DNA from: Streptomyces sp. NBC_00258
Lineage (GTDB): Bacteria > Actinomycetota > Actinomycetes > Streptomycetales > Streptomycetaceae
Reading direction: 5' to 3'
Length of the DNA: 64,000 nt
Assembly (NCBI RefSeq): GCF_036182465.1
Contig: NZ_CP108081.1
Location: 9,920,001-9,984,000 of the forward strand
This document shows, one piece after another, positions 1-8,172 of this stretch (within the stretch, counting starts at the first letter, position 1; each line of letters begins with the position of its first letter). Both the position numbers and the translations under genes were made by a program. The notes below the pieces were generated by a model that searched no databases, had not been told where the DNA came from, and was given only the letters and a program-made list of their open reading frames with translations.

Positions 1-131
1 ACCAGCGGGATGACTGCTGCACCGTCGGCCGCCTCCCCGACGACCTCGATGTCGGGCTGCGCCTCCAGAACGGCGCGTAGACCCGCGCGTACGAGGGGTT
101 CGTCGTCGACAAGCAGAACGGTGACCGGCAC
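1..131 (-). CDS. Response regulator, N-terminal part (cut by window edge)
   Basis: Only the first 43 codons are inside the window. The GTG start at 131 opens a receiver domain: a beta strand followed by the acidic LVDDEPLVRAGLR motif, typical of NarL/FixJ-type regulators. It lies 14 bp downstream of the sensor kinase gene on the same strand, so the two are a two-component pair, probably co-transcribed. The phospho-acceptor Asp and the DNA-binding domain lie outside. The expected LuxR-type output domain is inferred from the partner kinase, not seen. Confidence 0.85.
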   Translation of the reverse strand, partial: MPVTVLLVDDEPLVRAGLRAVLEAQPDIEVVGEAADGAAVIPL

Positions 132-145
132 CCGGCCAGCGTAGG

Positions 146-1300
146 TCAGCGCAGCGGCAGCTCGGCGTGCACCTGCCAGTCACCTTCGTGCGGGCCGGTC
201 CGCGCGCTGCCGCCCAGCAGCGCGGCCCGCTCCCGTATGCCCCGCAATCCGCTGCCCCGGCCGGGTCCCGGTATGTCCACCGTCAGTGGATTGCGCACCT
301 CCAGGGAGAGTGCCCCGCCGTCGACGGCGATACGGACCCGGACGGGCACGGACCCCGCGTGCCGCAGCACATTGGTGAGCGATTCCTGGAGGATGCGGTA
401 GCCCTCGCGCGAGACCGGGCCGGGCACCGTCTCCACGGGGCCCGTCACCTCGGCGTCGACCTTCGCCCCCGAGGTGCGCGCCGACTCCAGGAGGCGGTCG
501 GCCTCCACCAGCGTCGGCCGGCTGCTCGCGGGACGCTCCGACTCCCGCAGCACGCCGAGCACCCGCTCCAGGTCCTCCAGCGCGGCCCGGCCCGTGTCCT
601 CGATCGCGGCCAGGGCCCGGTCGGTGAAGCCGGGGTCGCCCGCGGCCCGCGCGGCGCCCGCCTGCACCACGGCAACCGTGAGCGCGTGCCCGATCGAGTC
701 GTGCAGTTCGCGGGCGATACGCGTGCGCTCCAGGAGCCGCTCGGTGCGCTCCTCCAGGGCGGCGACCCGCTCGGCCGCCGACGGGCCGAGGAGTCGGCGT
801 GCGACGGCCGTGACCAGCTCGCCGAGACCGACCACCGAGGCGTACATCGCGATGAGGGGGAGCGGCGCCAGGAGGCCGTACGCCCAGTGCGGCCGCGAGA
901 TGCTCAGGAACGGGCCGTCCGTCACCGCGTGCCCGAGAGCGGCCGCGGTCAGGTCGTAGGTGAGGATCGGCAACCAGGCGGTGCTGAACAGGGCCGACGC
1001 GCCCAGCGCCATGCGTGCTTCGAGCCACAGCACGGTGCGAAACCGGTCCCGCCAGGTGGCCGACGGCTGTACGGAGAAGCCTGACTCCTTCTCACCTGGC
1101 GTCAGCAGTACCTGTGCCTGCACGCCCTCGCCCAGACGCACGGCCGGGATCAGCCCCAGCGGGATCAGTGGCAACGCCGCCCCCCACGGCTGTCCTGGGA
1201 AGATGTACATCCACAGGCTCACCAGCAGCATCGGTATCCACAGGTGTAGCAAGCGGGTGTACGTCGTCCCGCGGATCAGCGGGCGCAGCAGGCGGGCCAT
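146..1300 (-). CDS. NarL-type sensor histidine kinase (HisKA_3/HATPase)
   Basis: 384 residues from ATG 1300. The N-terminal 185 residues hold about four hydrophobic segments (for example LHLWIPMLLVSLWMYIF and LLAPLPLIAMYASVVGL), so it is a membrane sensor with little extracellular sequence. The dimerisation/phosphoacceptor motif IARELHDSIGH follows a short coiled stretch, then an N box (ESLTNVLRHA) and a G box (GSGLRGIRER). This is the NarL/DesK-type kinase layout that pairs with LuxR-type regulators, and such a regulator follows immediately. It is divergent from an ABC exporter, which it may control; the ligand is unknown. The frame remains open far upstream, but that part is antisense to the ABC gene. 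Confidence 0.9.
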   Translation of the reverse strand: MARLLRPLIRGTTYTRLLHLWIPMLLVSLWMYIFPGQPWGAALPLIPLGLIPAVRLGEGVQAQVLLTPGEKESGFSVQPSATWRDRFRTVLWLEARMALGASALFSTAWLPILTYDLTAAALGHAVTDGPFLSISRPHWAYGLLAPLPLIAMYASVVGLGELVTAVARRLLGPSAAERVAALEERTERLLERTRIARELHDSIGHALTVAVVQAGAARAAGDPGFTDRALAAIEDTGRAALEDLERVLGVLRESERPASSRPTLVEADRLLESARTSGAKVDAEVTGPVETVPGPVSREGYRILQESLTNVLRHAGSVPVRVRIAVDGGALSLEVRNPLTVDIPGPGRGSGLRGIRERAALLGGSARTGPHEGDWQVHAELPLR

Positions 1301-1332
1301 TGAGTCATCGTGACAGCCGCCACTGGCAACGA

Positions 1333-1376
1333 GCCTCCCCCGAGCGGGGGAGACGCTCTCCCCGGGAGGGGGAGGC
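1333..1376. promoter_or_regulatory. Nested inverted repeats between divergent kinase and ABC genes
   Basis: The 108-bp divergent spacer contains a perfect outer repeat, GCCTCCCCC (1333-1341) against GGGGGAGGC (1368-1376), enclosing an inner GGGGAGA/TCTCCCC hairpin (1347-1353, 1357-1363). It sits just upstream of the ABC ATPase start codon. It could be an operator for the neighbouring response regulator or an RNA hairpin in the leader. The pairing is seen; the function is a guess. Confidence 0.35.
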
Positions 1377-1408
1377 CCAAGGCCCCTCCCGGCAGGGAGC
1401 CTTGGAGC

Positions 1409-2347
1409 ATGACCAGCATCGACGTCCAAGACCTCACCAAGGAGTACGGCGCCACGCGGGCCGTGGACCGGCTGACCTTCAGCGTCGTGCCGGGCCGCGT
1501 CACCGGATTCCTCGGTCCCAACGGCGCCGGGAAGTCCACCACCATGCGGCTCGTGCTCGGCCTGGACCGGCCCACGTCCGGCACCGCCACCCTGGGCGGC
1601 CGGGCGTATGCGACGCTCGACGAGCCGCTGCGGCACGTCGGCGCCCTGCTCGACGCGCAGGCCGCGCACGGATCGCGCACCGCACGGGACCATCTGCGCG
1701 TGCTCGCCGCGAGCAACCGTCTCCCGGAACGACGCGTGGACGAGGTACTGGAGGAGGCGGGGCTCGCCTCGGTCGCCCGCCGCCGTGTCAGGACGTACTC
1801 CCTGGGAATGCGTCAGCGCCTGGGCATCGCTGCCGCGCTGCTCGGCGACCCGCCGGTGGTCCTGCTCGACGAGCCGTCGAACGGACTCGACCCCGAAGGC
1901 ATCATCTGGATCCGGGAGTTGATGCGGCGACTCGCCCGTGAGGGCCGCACCGTGCTCGTCTCCAGCCACCTGATGAACGAGACCGCCTCCTTCGCCGACC
2001 ACCTCGTGGTCCTGGGGCGGGGCCGGCTGCTCGCCGACACACCGATGCGGGAGTTCATCCACGCGCGCGTGGAGCCGCGTGTGCGTGTCCGCACCACGGA
2101 CGGTGCGGCACTCCGGGACCTGCTCGCCCGGCACGGGTACGCCGCTGTGGAGGGGGAGGGGGAGGGGGAACGGTGGATCGTGCGCCACGCGCGCGTGGAC
2201 GACATCGGCCGCCTCACATCCGCAGCGGGCGTGCCCATTCTCGAACTCGCGGCGGAGGAGGGCACGCTGGAACAGGCCTACCTCGATCTGACGGCCACGG
2301 AGGCCGAGTTCGCCGCCCAGTCCCCGACGCAGCCGCTGGAGGCCTGA
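1409..2347 (+). CDS. ABC transporter ATP-binding protein
   Basis: 312 residues. ATG 1409 is chosen because GGAG precedes it at good spacing and the ABC fold begins at once (IDVQDLTKEYG). Walker A is GPNGAGKST, the signature is YSLGMRQRLGIA and Walker B is VVLLDEPSNGLD, followed by the switch His (SSHLMNE). The length with a C-terminal extension of about 100 residues fits the CcmA/DrrA-type exporter ATPases that pair with a separate membrane subunit. The permease starts 2 bp after the stop. Substrate unknown; antimicrobial peptide or drug export is common for kinase-linked systems. Confidence 0.92.
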   Translation: MTSIDVQDLTKEYGATRAVDRLTFSVVPGRVTGFLGPNGAGKSTTMRLVLGLDRPTSGTATLGGRAYATLDEPLRHVGALLDAQAAHGSRTARDHLRVLAASNRLPERRVDEVLEEAGLASVARRRVRTYSLGMRQRLGIAAALLGDPPVVLLDEPSNGLDPEGIIWIRELMRRLAREGRTVLVSSHLMNETASFADHLVVLGRGRLLADTPMREFIHARVEPRVRVRTTDGAALRDLLARHGYAAVEGEGEGERWIVRHARVDDIGRLTSAAGVPILELAAEEGTLEQAYLDLTATEAEFAAQSPTQPLEA

Positions 2348-2349
2348 CC

Positions 2350-3075
2350 GTGCTGTTCGCACCCGTACTCCACTCGGAGTGGCTCAAGATCCGCACCCTG
2401 CGGTCGCTCGTCGCGGGACTGGGTGCAGTCGTCCTCGTCACCGCGGCGTTCTCCGCACTCGCCGGCCTCGACAACTCCGCGGACGCGGACTTCGACCCCT
2501 TGTTCTCGGCGTTCTTCGGCGTCAGCTTCGGGCAGATCGCCGCGATCACGTTCGGCGCGCAGGCCGTCTCGTCCGAGTTCCAGGGAGGTGCCCTGCGGGT
2601 CTCGCTGTCCGCCGTACCCCACCGCGGACGGTGGTTCGCGGCGAAGGCGACGGCCATCGGCGTGCCCGTCCTGGCCGTCGGCCTCCTCACCGGATGTGTG
2701 AGCCTGGCCGTGGGCAAGGCCGTCCTCGGCGACCGGGCAAGCGGGATGAGCTGGGGCGAGGGGCTGCGGGGAGTCGTGGGCTGCGGGATCTACCTGGCGC
2801 TGATGGCCCTCTTCGCGGCCGGGCTGGCCATGCTGCTGCGCAGCGGCGTCGCCACACTGAGCATCCTCATCCCCTTCCTCCTGATCGTCTCCTTCGTGGT
2901 CGGGGACGTGTCGGGGAGCGCCGCCGACTTCCTGCCCGACAAGGCGGGGCAGGTGGCACTGCACGAGACATGGGGCGGCGCGCTCGGGCCGTGGACCGGG
3001 CTCGCGGTGACGGCGGTGTGGGCGGGGGTTGCGCTCCTGGCCGGAGCCTGGAGCGTTCGCCGTCGGGACGCGTGA
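2350..3075 (+). CDS. ABC-2 type permease subunit
   Basis: 241 residues from GTG 2350, just after the ATPase stop, so the pair is translationally close. The N-terminus LHSEWLKIRTLRSLV is the amphipathic segment typical of ABC-2 permeases. About six hydrophobic stretches follow (residues near 15-35, 55-75, 95-120, 135-160, 165-185 and 215-235), ending in a basic RRR tail. It should form the membrane part of the exporter with the preceding ATPase. Substrate not predictable. Confidence 0.88.
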   Translation: MLFAPVLHSEWLKIRTLRSLVAGLGAVVLVTAAFSALAGLDNSADADFDPLFSAFFGVSFGQIAAITFGAQAVSSEFQGGALRVSLSAVPHRGRWFAAKATAIGVPVLAVGLLTGCVSLAVGKAVLGDRASGMSWGEGLRGVVGCGIYLALMALFAAGLAMLLRSGVATLSILIPFLLIVSFVVGDVSGSAADFLPDKAGQVALHETWGGALGPWTGLAVTAVWAGVALLAGAWSVRRRDA

Positions 3076-3140
3076 ACCCGAGAGCTCGATGTCACCTGAC
3101 GGGCCGCCAAATGTCAGTGGTGACCGCTTTACTGGACTTC

Positions 3141-3587
3141 ATGACCACTGACCGACACCTCGCCACGATCGACGAGCTGTGCGTCCGCGACTTCCCCGCG
3201 GCGCACGGCTGGTCGGACATCGGCGCGGGGGGACCCGGCTACCACCTGGTGGTGCTGGAGACGACGCACGGCTTAGGGACGGGTGACCAGGGGGAGCGGA
3301 CGGAGATCGCGCACCAGTTCACCGCCTACAGAGAGGGCGTCTCACAGCGGCTGAACGAGCGTTGGGGACAGGCGCACCCCACGAGCCTGGACGGCGTCTT
3401 CCTGCGCTCCGAGGACCCGGAAGAGCAGATACCGAAGCCGTGGGCCTACCTCAGCGCCTACGTGAGATACGTGGACCTGTGGGAGGCCGACGGCACCGGG
3501 CGCTGGGTCGCCGTGGGGGTTTCGGAGCCGAAGGAGGGGCTGGAGTTCCAACTCTTTGCGCTGGTCACGGAGTTGGCCCCGCCGTGA
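3141..3587 (+). CDS. Conserved hypothetical protein with a TTA codon
   Basis: 148 residues from ATG 3141 (ATG 3111 in the same frame would add 10 residues; neither has a strong ribosome site). It has no membrane segment and no motif that I can name. The protein is acidic and rich in Trp and Tyr in its second half (KPWAYLSAYVRYVDLW). The codon at 3273-3275 is TTA, very rare in Streptomyces and read only by the bldA tRNA, which would tie expression to development. It may belong with the ABC operon (66 bp gap) or be independent. Confidence 0.65.
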   Translation: MTTDRHLATIDELCVRDFPAAHGWSDIGAGGPGYHLVVLETTHGLGTGDQGERTEIAHQFTAYREGVSQRLNERWGQAHPTSLDGVFLRSEDPEEQIPKPWAYLSAYVRYVDLWEADGTGRWVAVGVSEPKEGLEFQLFALVTELAPP

Positions 3588-3623
3588 CGGGTCCCCGAGT
3601 CGGCCCTGCCGAGACCCGTCACG
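3583..3623. terminator. Convergent terminator hairpin
   Basis: A perfect 10-bp inverted repeat, CGTGACGGGT (3583-3592) and ACCCGTCACG (3614-3623), with a 21-nt loop, lies across the 3' ends of the converging hypothetical gene and mug. It overlaps both stop regions and should serve both directions. There is no U-tract, as is usual in this genus. Confidence 0.6.
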
Positions 3624-4116
3624 CTTGCGCGGCCGCCCGCAACCGGCCGAACTCCTCCGCCATCGTCGCCGCCGTCCAGTGCGCGTTCAGACCACTGGGG
3701 TTGGGCAGCACCCACACACGAGTCGAGCCGAACGTCCGCTCCTGCGGCCCGATCTTGGCCTTGCGGTCGTCGAAGGCCGCCCGGTAGGCGGTCACGCCCA
3801 CCACGGCGAGCCACCGCGGCCGCAGCCGCTCCACCCTGGCGGCGAGCAGCCGCCCGCCCTCTCGGTACTCGTCCGCGCTCAGCTCGTCCGCCCGGGCGGA
3901 AGCCCGCGCCACCACATTGGTGATGCCGAGCCCGTACGAGAGCAACTCGCCCTGCTCCGACGGCTTCAGCAGCCGGGGCGTGAAGCCGGACAGATGCAGC
4001 ACCGGCCAGAATCGGTTGCCGGGACGTGCGAAATGGTTGCCCGTCGCAGCCGTCATGAGTCCGGGGTTGATACCGCAGAACAGCACCTGGAGACCGTCCG
4101 CGACGACATCCGGCAC
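3619..4116 (-). CDS. mug: G/U mismatch-specific DNA glycosylase
   Basis: 165 residues. The motif LFCGINPGL and the later VLPNPSGLNAHW match the MUG/TDG branch of the uracil-DNA glycosylase superfamily (GINPG carrying the catalytic Asn, NPSGLN contacting DNA). It would remove uracil or ethenocytosine mispaired with G in base-excision repair. The usual length is 165-180. The frame stays open up to 4164 with a plausible family-like N-terminus (TPAELEAARDR), but no ATG/GTG/TTG is there; GTG 4116 is the first usual start. It lies about 45 bp after purB and may be co-transcribed with it. Confidence 0.88.
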   Translation of the reverse strand: MPDVVADGLQVLFCGINPGLMTAATGNHFARPGNRFWPVLHLSGFTPRLLKPSEQGELLSYGLGITNVVARASARADELSADEYREGGRLLAARVERLRPRWLAVVGVTAYRAAFDDRKAKIGPQERTFGSTRVWVLPNPSGLNAHWTAATMAEEFGRLRAAAQA

Positions 4117-4160
4117 GAGCCGGTCGCGGGCGGCCTCCAGCTCGGCGGGGGTGAACCGTG

Positions 4161-5600
4161 TCAGAGGATCGCCCCCGGCGTGTAGCCCGCGGCCTCCGGG
4201 TGCTGCTTCACGATCTCCTCGATCCTGGCGACGACGGCGGTCACCTGGTCGGCGGCGGCACCCGTGAAGGACAGCTTGTCGGCCATCAGCGCGTCGAGCC
4301 CGGCGCGGTCCAGCGGGATGCGCTCGTCCGCGGCGAGCTTGTCGAGCAGTTCGTTGCGCTCGGCACCCTGCTCACGCATGGCGAGGGCGGAGGCGACGGC
4401 GTTCTCCTTGATTGCCTCGTGTGCGACCTCACGGCCGACACCCGCGCGCACCGCGCCCATCAGGACCTTGGTCGTCGCGAGGAAGGGCAGGTAGCGGTCC
4501 AGCTCACGCGCGACGACGGCCGGGAACGCGCCGAACTCGTCGAGCACGGTCAGGAACGTCTCCAGCAGACCGTCCAGCGCGAAGAACGCGTCCGGCAGCG
4601 CGACCCGGCGCACCACCGAGCAGGACACATCGCCCTCGTTCCACTGGTCGCCCGCCAGCTCGCCCGTCATCGAGGCGTAGCCGCGCAGGATGACCATCAG
4701 GCCGTTGACGCGCTCGCAGGAGCGGGTGTTCATCTTGTGCGGCATCGCGGAGGAGCCGACCTGACCGGGCTTGAAGCCCTCGGTGACCAGCTCGTGCCCG
4801 GCCATCAGCCGGATCGTCTTCGCGGTGGACGAGGGCGCCGCGGCCAGCTGCACCAGCGCCGTCACGACCTCGTAGTCGAGCGAGCGCGGGTAGACCTGGC
4901 CGACGGACGTGAACGCCTGCGAGAAGCCCAGGTGCCGGGCGATCCGCTGCTCCAGGTCCGCGAGCTTGGCCGCGTCCCCTCCCAGCAGGTCGAGCATGTC
5001 CTGGGCCGTGCCCACCGGGCCCTTGATGCCGCGCAGCGGGTAGCGGGCGAGCAGCTCCTCGACCCGGCCGTACGCGACGAGCAGCTCGTCGGCTGCGGTC
5101 GCGAAACGCTTGCCGAGTGTCGTCGCCTGCGCCGCCACGTTGTGCGAGCGACCCGCCACGACCAGCTCGCCGTACTCGCCCGCGAGCTTGCCCAGGCGCG
5201 CCAGGACGGCGACCGTACGGTCGCGCATCAGCTCCAGGGAGAGCCGGATCTGCAGCTGCTCGACGTTCTCGGTGAGGTCCCGGGACGTCATGCCCTTGTG
5301 CACGTGCTCGTGCCCGGCGAGGTCGTTGAACTCCTCGATCCGCGCCTTCACGTCGTGCCGCGTGACCTTCTCGCGCTCGGCGATCGAGGCCAGGTCGACC
5401 TGGTCGAGAACCCGCTCGTAGTCGGCGAGGGCGGCCTCCGGCACCTCGATCCCGAGGTCCTTCTGGGCCCGCAGCACAGCGAGCCAGAGCTGACGCTCCA
5501 GCCTCACCTTCTGCTCGGGGGACCACAGGGTGGCGAGCTCGGCCGAGGCATAGCGGCCGGCGAGGACGTTCGGGATACGGGGCTTTGCGGGCGCAGTCAC
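4161..5600 (-). CDS. purB: Adenylosuccinate lyase
   Basis: 479 residues from GTG 5600. It carries the fumarase/aspartase superfamily signature GSSAMPHKMN with the catalytic Ser loop, and an upstream TSRDLTENVEQ segment that matches the TS-D-E active-site region. It splits SAICAR and adenylosuccinate, releasing fumarate, in purine synthesis. The length equals the usual actinobacterial enzyme. The open frame reaches further upstream, but that sequence is low complexity and unrelated to the family, so the GTG just before TAPAKPRIPNVL is chosen. Confidence 0.95.
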   Translation of the reverse strand: MTAPAKPRIPNVLAGRYASAELATLWSPEQKVRLERQLWLAVLRAQKDLGIEVPEAALADYERVLDQVDLASIAEREKVTRHDVKARIEEFNDLAGHEHVHKGMTSRDLTENVEQLQIRLSLELMRDRTVAVLARLGKLAGEYGELVVAGRSHNVAAQATTLGKRFATAADELLVAYGRVEELLARYPLRGIKGPVGTAQDMLDLLGGDAAKLADLEQRIARHLGFSQAFTSVGQVYPRSLDYEVVTALVQLAAAPSSTAKTIRLMAGHELVTEGFKPGQVGSSAMPHKMNTRSCERVNGLMVILRGYASMTGELAGDQWNEGDVSCSVVRRVALPDAFFALDGLLETFLTVLDEFGAFPAVVARELDRYLPFLATTKVLMGAVRAGVGREVAHEAIKENAVASALAMREQGAERNELLDKLAADERIPLDRAGLDALMADKLSFTGAAADQVTAVVARIEEIVKQHPEAAGYTPGAIL

Positions 5601-5673
5601 GTGTACGGATTCTACTGGCGGTTCCTGCAGGCCAGCGCCACGGGCCCGTTTGTCGGAAGCTACGAGAGCGCGG

Positions 5674-5698
5674 CGCGGGGTCGGGAGACGGCCCCGCG
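5674..5698. terminator. Probable terminator after DUF4326 gene
   Basis: CGCGGGG (5674-5680) and CCCCGCG (5692-5698) form a 7-bp stem around an 11-nt loop between the DUF4326 stop and the purB start. Its position suggests termination of the upstream minus-strand gene. Confidence 0.4.
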
Positions 5699-5725
5699 GT
5701 GATCCACGGATTCCGCCCCGGCCGT

Positions 5726-6067
5726 CTACGATCCCGCGTCGGCCAGCTCCGCCAGGATGTCGCCGTGGCACAGCTCCGGCGCACACCAGCAGGCCAGCGT
5801 CCTGCCGCGCAGCTCCGGCACGAGGGCGAGCAGATCGGGGCGTTCGAGAAGGTGTGCCCGGTACTTGGCCATCACCTCCGTGCGGGTGCCGTCGCGCTTC
5901 TTGGTGGCGGTGTCGTAGGCGAACGGGTTGTACAGCGGGTGCTGGGGAAGGTCCCAGTGCCCCATGGTCCAGCGGCGGCCGACGTACACGAGGTCCGCCG
6001 GTGCGTCCTCCAGGCGCGGGCCGAAGTCGTGGATGCGGCCCTTGAGGTTGATGACGGTGGTGGTCAC
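5726..6067 (-). CDS. DUF4326 domain protein
   Basis: 113 residues from GTG 6067. The sequence VYVGRRWTMGHWDLPQHPLYNPF followed by LACWCAPELCHGDIL is characteristic of DUF4326, small proteins of unknown function with paired Cys and His residues (CWC, CHGD) that could bind a metal. The family is frequent in phages and actinobacteria. It stands alone here, with about 125-150 bp of spacer on each side. No function is assigned. Confidence 0.8.
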   Translation of the reverse strand: MTTTVINLKGRIHDFGPRLEDAPADLVYVGRRWTMGHWDLPQHPLYNPFAYDTATKKRDGTRTEVMAKYRAHLLERPDLLALVPELRGRTLACWCAPELCHGDILAELADAGS

Positions 6068-6216
6068 GGCGGACTCCGTTCCCTTGGCGCGGCTCGTGGG
6101 GCGGCGAGCCCGATCATGCGCCGCGCGGGCCGCACACGCCACCGGTCGGCGGCCCGCCGAACGCCGCGAAGCGCTCGGTGTCCCCCACACCCTGCGCCCC
6201 GGGCCCTTGTCAGGGC

Positions 6217-6999
6217 TTACGCCCCCGGCGTCTCGTACGGCAGCAGGTCCGGTCGCTTGGCCGGGCGGCCGTCGCCCGACGAGCGGCCGGTGAGACGGCG
6301 GCCGATCCACGGCAGCAGGTACTGCCGGGCGAAGCGCGCGTCGGCGGTGCGGCGGGCGCCCCAGCCGGGCGGCGGGGACGGCGGCATGGGCGTGCGCCAG
6401 TCGGCGTCCTCCGCGTCGTACCCGAGTGTCTGCCACACCGCCTCGGCGACCCGGCGGTGTCCCTCGCCCGTCAGGTGCAGCCGGTCGACGTCCCACATAC
6501 GGGGGTCGCCCAACGACGGTGCGCCGTAGAGGTCGACCACGAGCGCGCCGTGCCGGGAAGCGAGGTCGTCCACGCAGGCGAAGAGTTCCTCCATGCGCGG
6601 ACGGAACCGTGCCAGGACCGGGCCCTGGCGGCCGGGGCTGCGCATCAGCACGAGCTGTTTGCAGGCCGGGGCGAGACGCTCGACGGCCTCCTCCAGGAGT
6701 CCGCGGACCTGCCCCATGTCGCACTTGGGCCGCAGGGTGTCGTTGAGCCCGCCCACGAGTGTGATCACGTCGGGCTGCATGGCCGCGGCGACGTCGACCT
6801 GCTCGGCGACGATCTGTCCGATGAGCTTGCCTCGTACCGCGAGGTTGGCGTACCGGAATCCGGGAGTCCGAGCGGCCATCCGGGCCGCGAGGAGGTCGGC
6901 CCAGCCCCGGTACGAGCCGTCGGGGAGGCGGTCCGACATGCCCTCGGTGAAGGAGTCGCCGAGCGCGACAAAACTGGTGTAAGTGGCATTCGTCTGCAT
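6217..6999 (-). CDS. SGNH/GDSL hydrolase family protein
   Basis: 260 residues from ATG 6999 (an upstream start would add 18 unrelated residues). The block I motif GDSFTEG carries the nucleophile Ser, GGLND is the block III Asn motif, and DRLHLTGEGHRRVAE holds the Asp-x-x-His block V. This is a full SGNH esterase set. There is no signal peptide, so it is a cytoplasmic esterase or lipase of unknown substrate. The C-terminal 60 residues are Arg/Pro rich and not part of the catalytic fold. Confidence 0.9.
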   Translation of the reverse strand: MQTNATYTSFVALGDSFTEGMSDRLPDGSYRGWADLLAARMAARTPGFRYANLAVRGKLIGQIVAEQVDVAAAMQPDVITLVGGLNDTLRPKCDMGQVRGLLEEAVERLAPACKQLVLMRSPGRQGPVLARFRPRMEELFACVDDLASRHGALVVDLYGAPSLGDPRMWDVDRLHLTGEGHRRVAEAVWQTLGYDAEDADWRTPMPPSPPPGWGARRTADARFARQYLLPWIGRRLTGRSSGDGRPAKRPDLLPYETPGA

Positions 7000-7149
7000 G
7001 GCGGAAGAGATGATAACCCGTGCACATACCCGCCGGTCTGCCGCCCGGCGCACGCCCGCAGCGCGATCTCCACCGCGGGGCGCCCCATACCGGCCGCCCG
7101 TACACCGTCCGGCGCCACACGAGTCAGCCCCGCGCGTCGCCCGCCCGCA

Positions 7150-8172
7150 TCACACCGGCTGCCCGAACAACTCCCTCAGCACGTCCTCCATCGTCACCAG
7201 TCCGGCCAGTCGCCCGTCCGCACCCAGGACCGCGGCCAGGTGCGTACGGCTGCGCCGCATCGCCGTCAGTACGTCGTCGAGCGGTGTGCTCTCCCGGACG
7301 CGCGCGATGGGCCGCATGTCCTGGACCCGGAACGGCAGGTCGCGCGGCATCGCCTCCAGCGCGTCCTTGACGTGCAGGTAGCCGACGATGCGGCGCCCCT
7401 CGTCCACCACGGGGAAGCGAGAGAAGCCGGACTCGGCGGACAGCGCCTCCAACTGCTCGGCCGTGACACCCACGCGCGCGTACACGACGCTTTCCAGCGG
7501 GAGCACCACGTCCCGCACGGGACGGCGCCCCAGTTCCAGGGCGTCGTGCAGCCTCTCCTGCGCGCGGTCGTCGATCAGCCCGGCCTCGCTGGAGTCCTTG
7601 ACCAGCCGCGCCAGTTCCGTGTCCGAGAACGTCGCGGACACCTCGTCCCGCACCTCGACCCGCATCAGATTCAGCAGCCCGTTCGCGAACGCGTTGATCG
7701 TGAAGATCACCGGCCGCAGCGCCCGCGACAGCCCGACCAGCGGCGGACCGAGCAGCAGCGCCGTCCGTACCGGCTCGGCGAGTGCGATGTTCTTCGGCAC
7801 CATCTCACCGAGGAGCATGTGCAGATACGTGGCCAGGGAGAGCGCGATCACGAACGAGATCGCGTGCCCGGTGCCCTTCGACAACCCCACCGCGTGGAAC
7901 ACCGGCTCCAGCAGATGCGCGATGGCCGGCTCCGCGACCACACCCAGGACCAGCGTGCACAGCGTGATGCCGAGCTGCGCCGCCGCCATCAGCGCGGACA
8001 CGTGCTCAAGCCCCCACAGCACGCTGCGCGCCCGCCGGTCGCCGTCCGCGCCGCCTTCCATGGACTGCTCGATCTGACTGCGGCGAACGGAGATCAGCGC
8101 GAACTCGGCCCCCACGAAGAAGGCGTTCACGACGAGGGTCAACAGACCGATGAGCAGCTGTACGGCGGTCAT
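7150..8172 (-). CDS. CNNM/CorC-like membrane protein with CBS pair (short form)
   Basis: 340 residues. The N-terminal DUF21 (CNNM) transmembrane domain, residues 1-190, begins with MTAVQLLIGLLTLVVNAFFVGAEFALISV and includes the conserved LGEMVPKNIALAEP. Two CBS domains follow (residues 205-335), and it ends there without the CorC_HlyC module. The family is linked to magnesium and cobalt export. Its ATG overlaps the stop of the next protein's gene (ATGA at 8169-8172), so the two are translationally coupled and probably form a heteromer. Confidence 0.9.
   Translation of the reverse strand: MTAVQLLIGLLTLVVNAFFVGAEFALISVRRSQIEQSMEGGADGDRRARSVLWGLEHVSALMAAAQLGITLCTLVLGVVAEPAIAHLLEPVFHAVGLSKGTGHAISFVIALSLATYLHMLLGEMVPKNIALAEPVRTALLLGPPLVGLSRALRPVIFTINAFANGLLNLMRVEVRDEVSATFSDTELARLVKDSSEAGLIDDRAQERLHDALELGRRPVRDVVLPLESVVYARVGVTAEQLEALSAESGFSRFPVVDEGRRIVGYLHVKDALEAMPRDLPFRVQDMRPIARVRESTPLDDVLTAMRRSRTHLAAVLGADGRLAGLVTMEDVLRELFGQPV

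Noticed and set aside
1301..2362. Upstream extension of the sensor kinase frame by 354 codons
   Set aside because: It is antisense to the ABC ATPase gene; the kinase's membrane segments begin right at ATG 1300.
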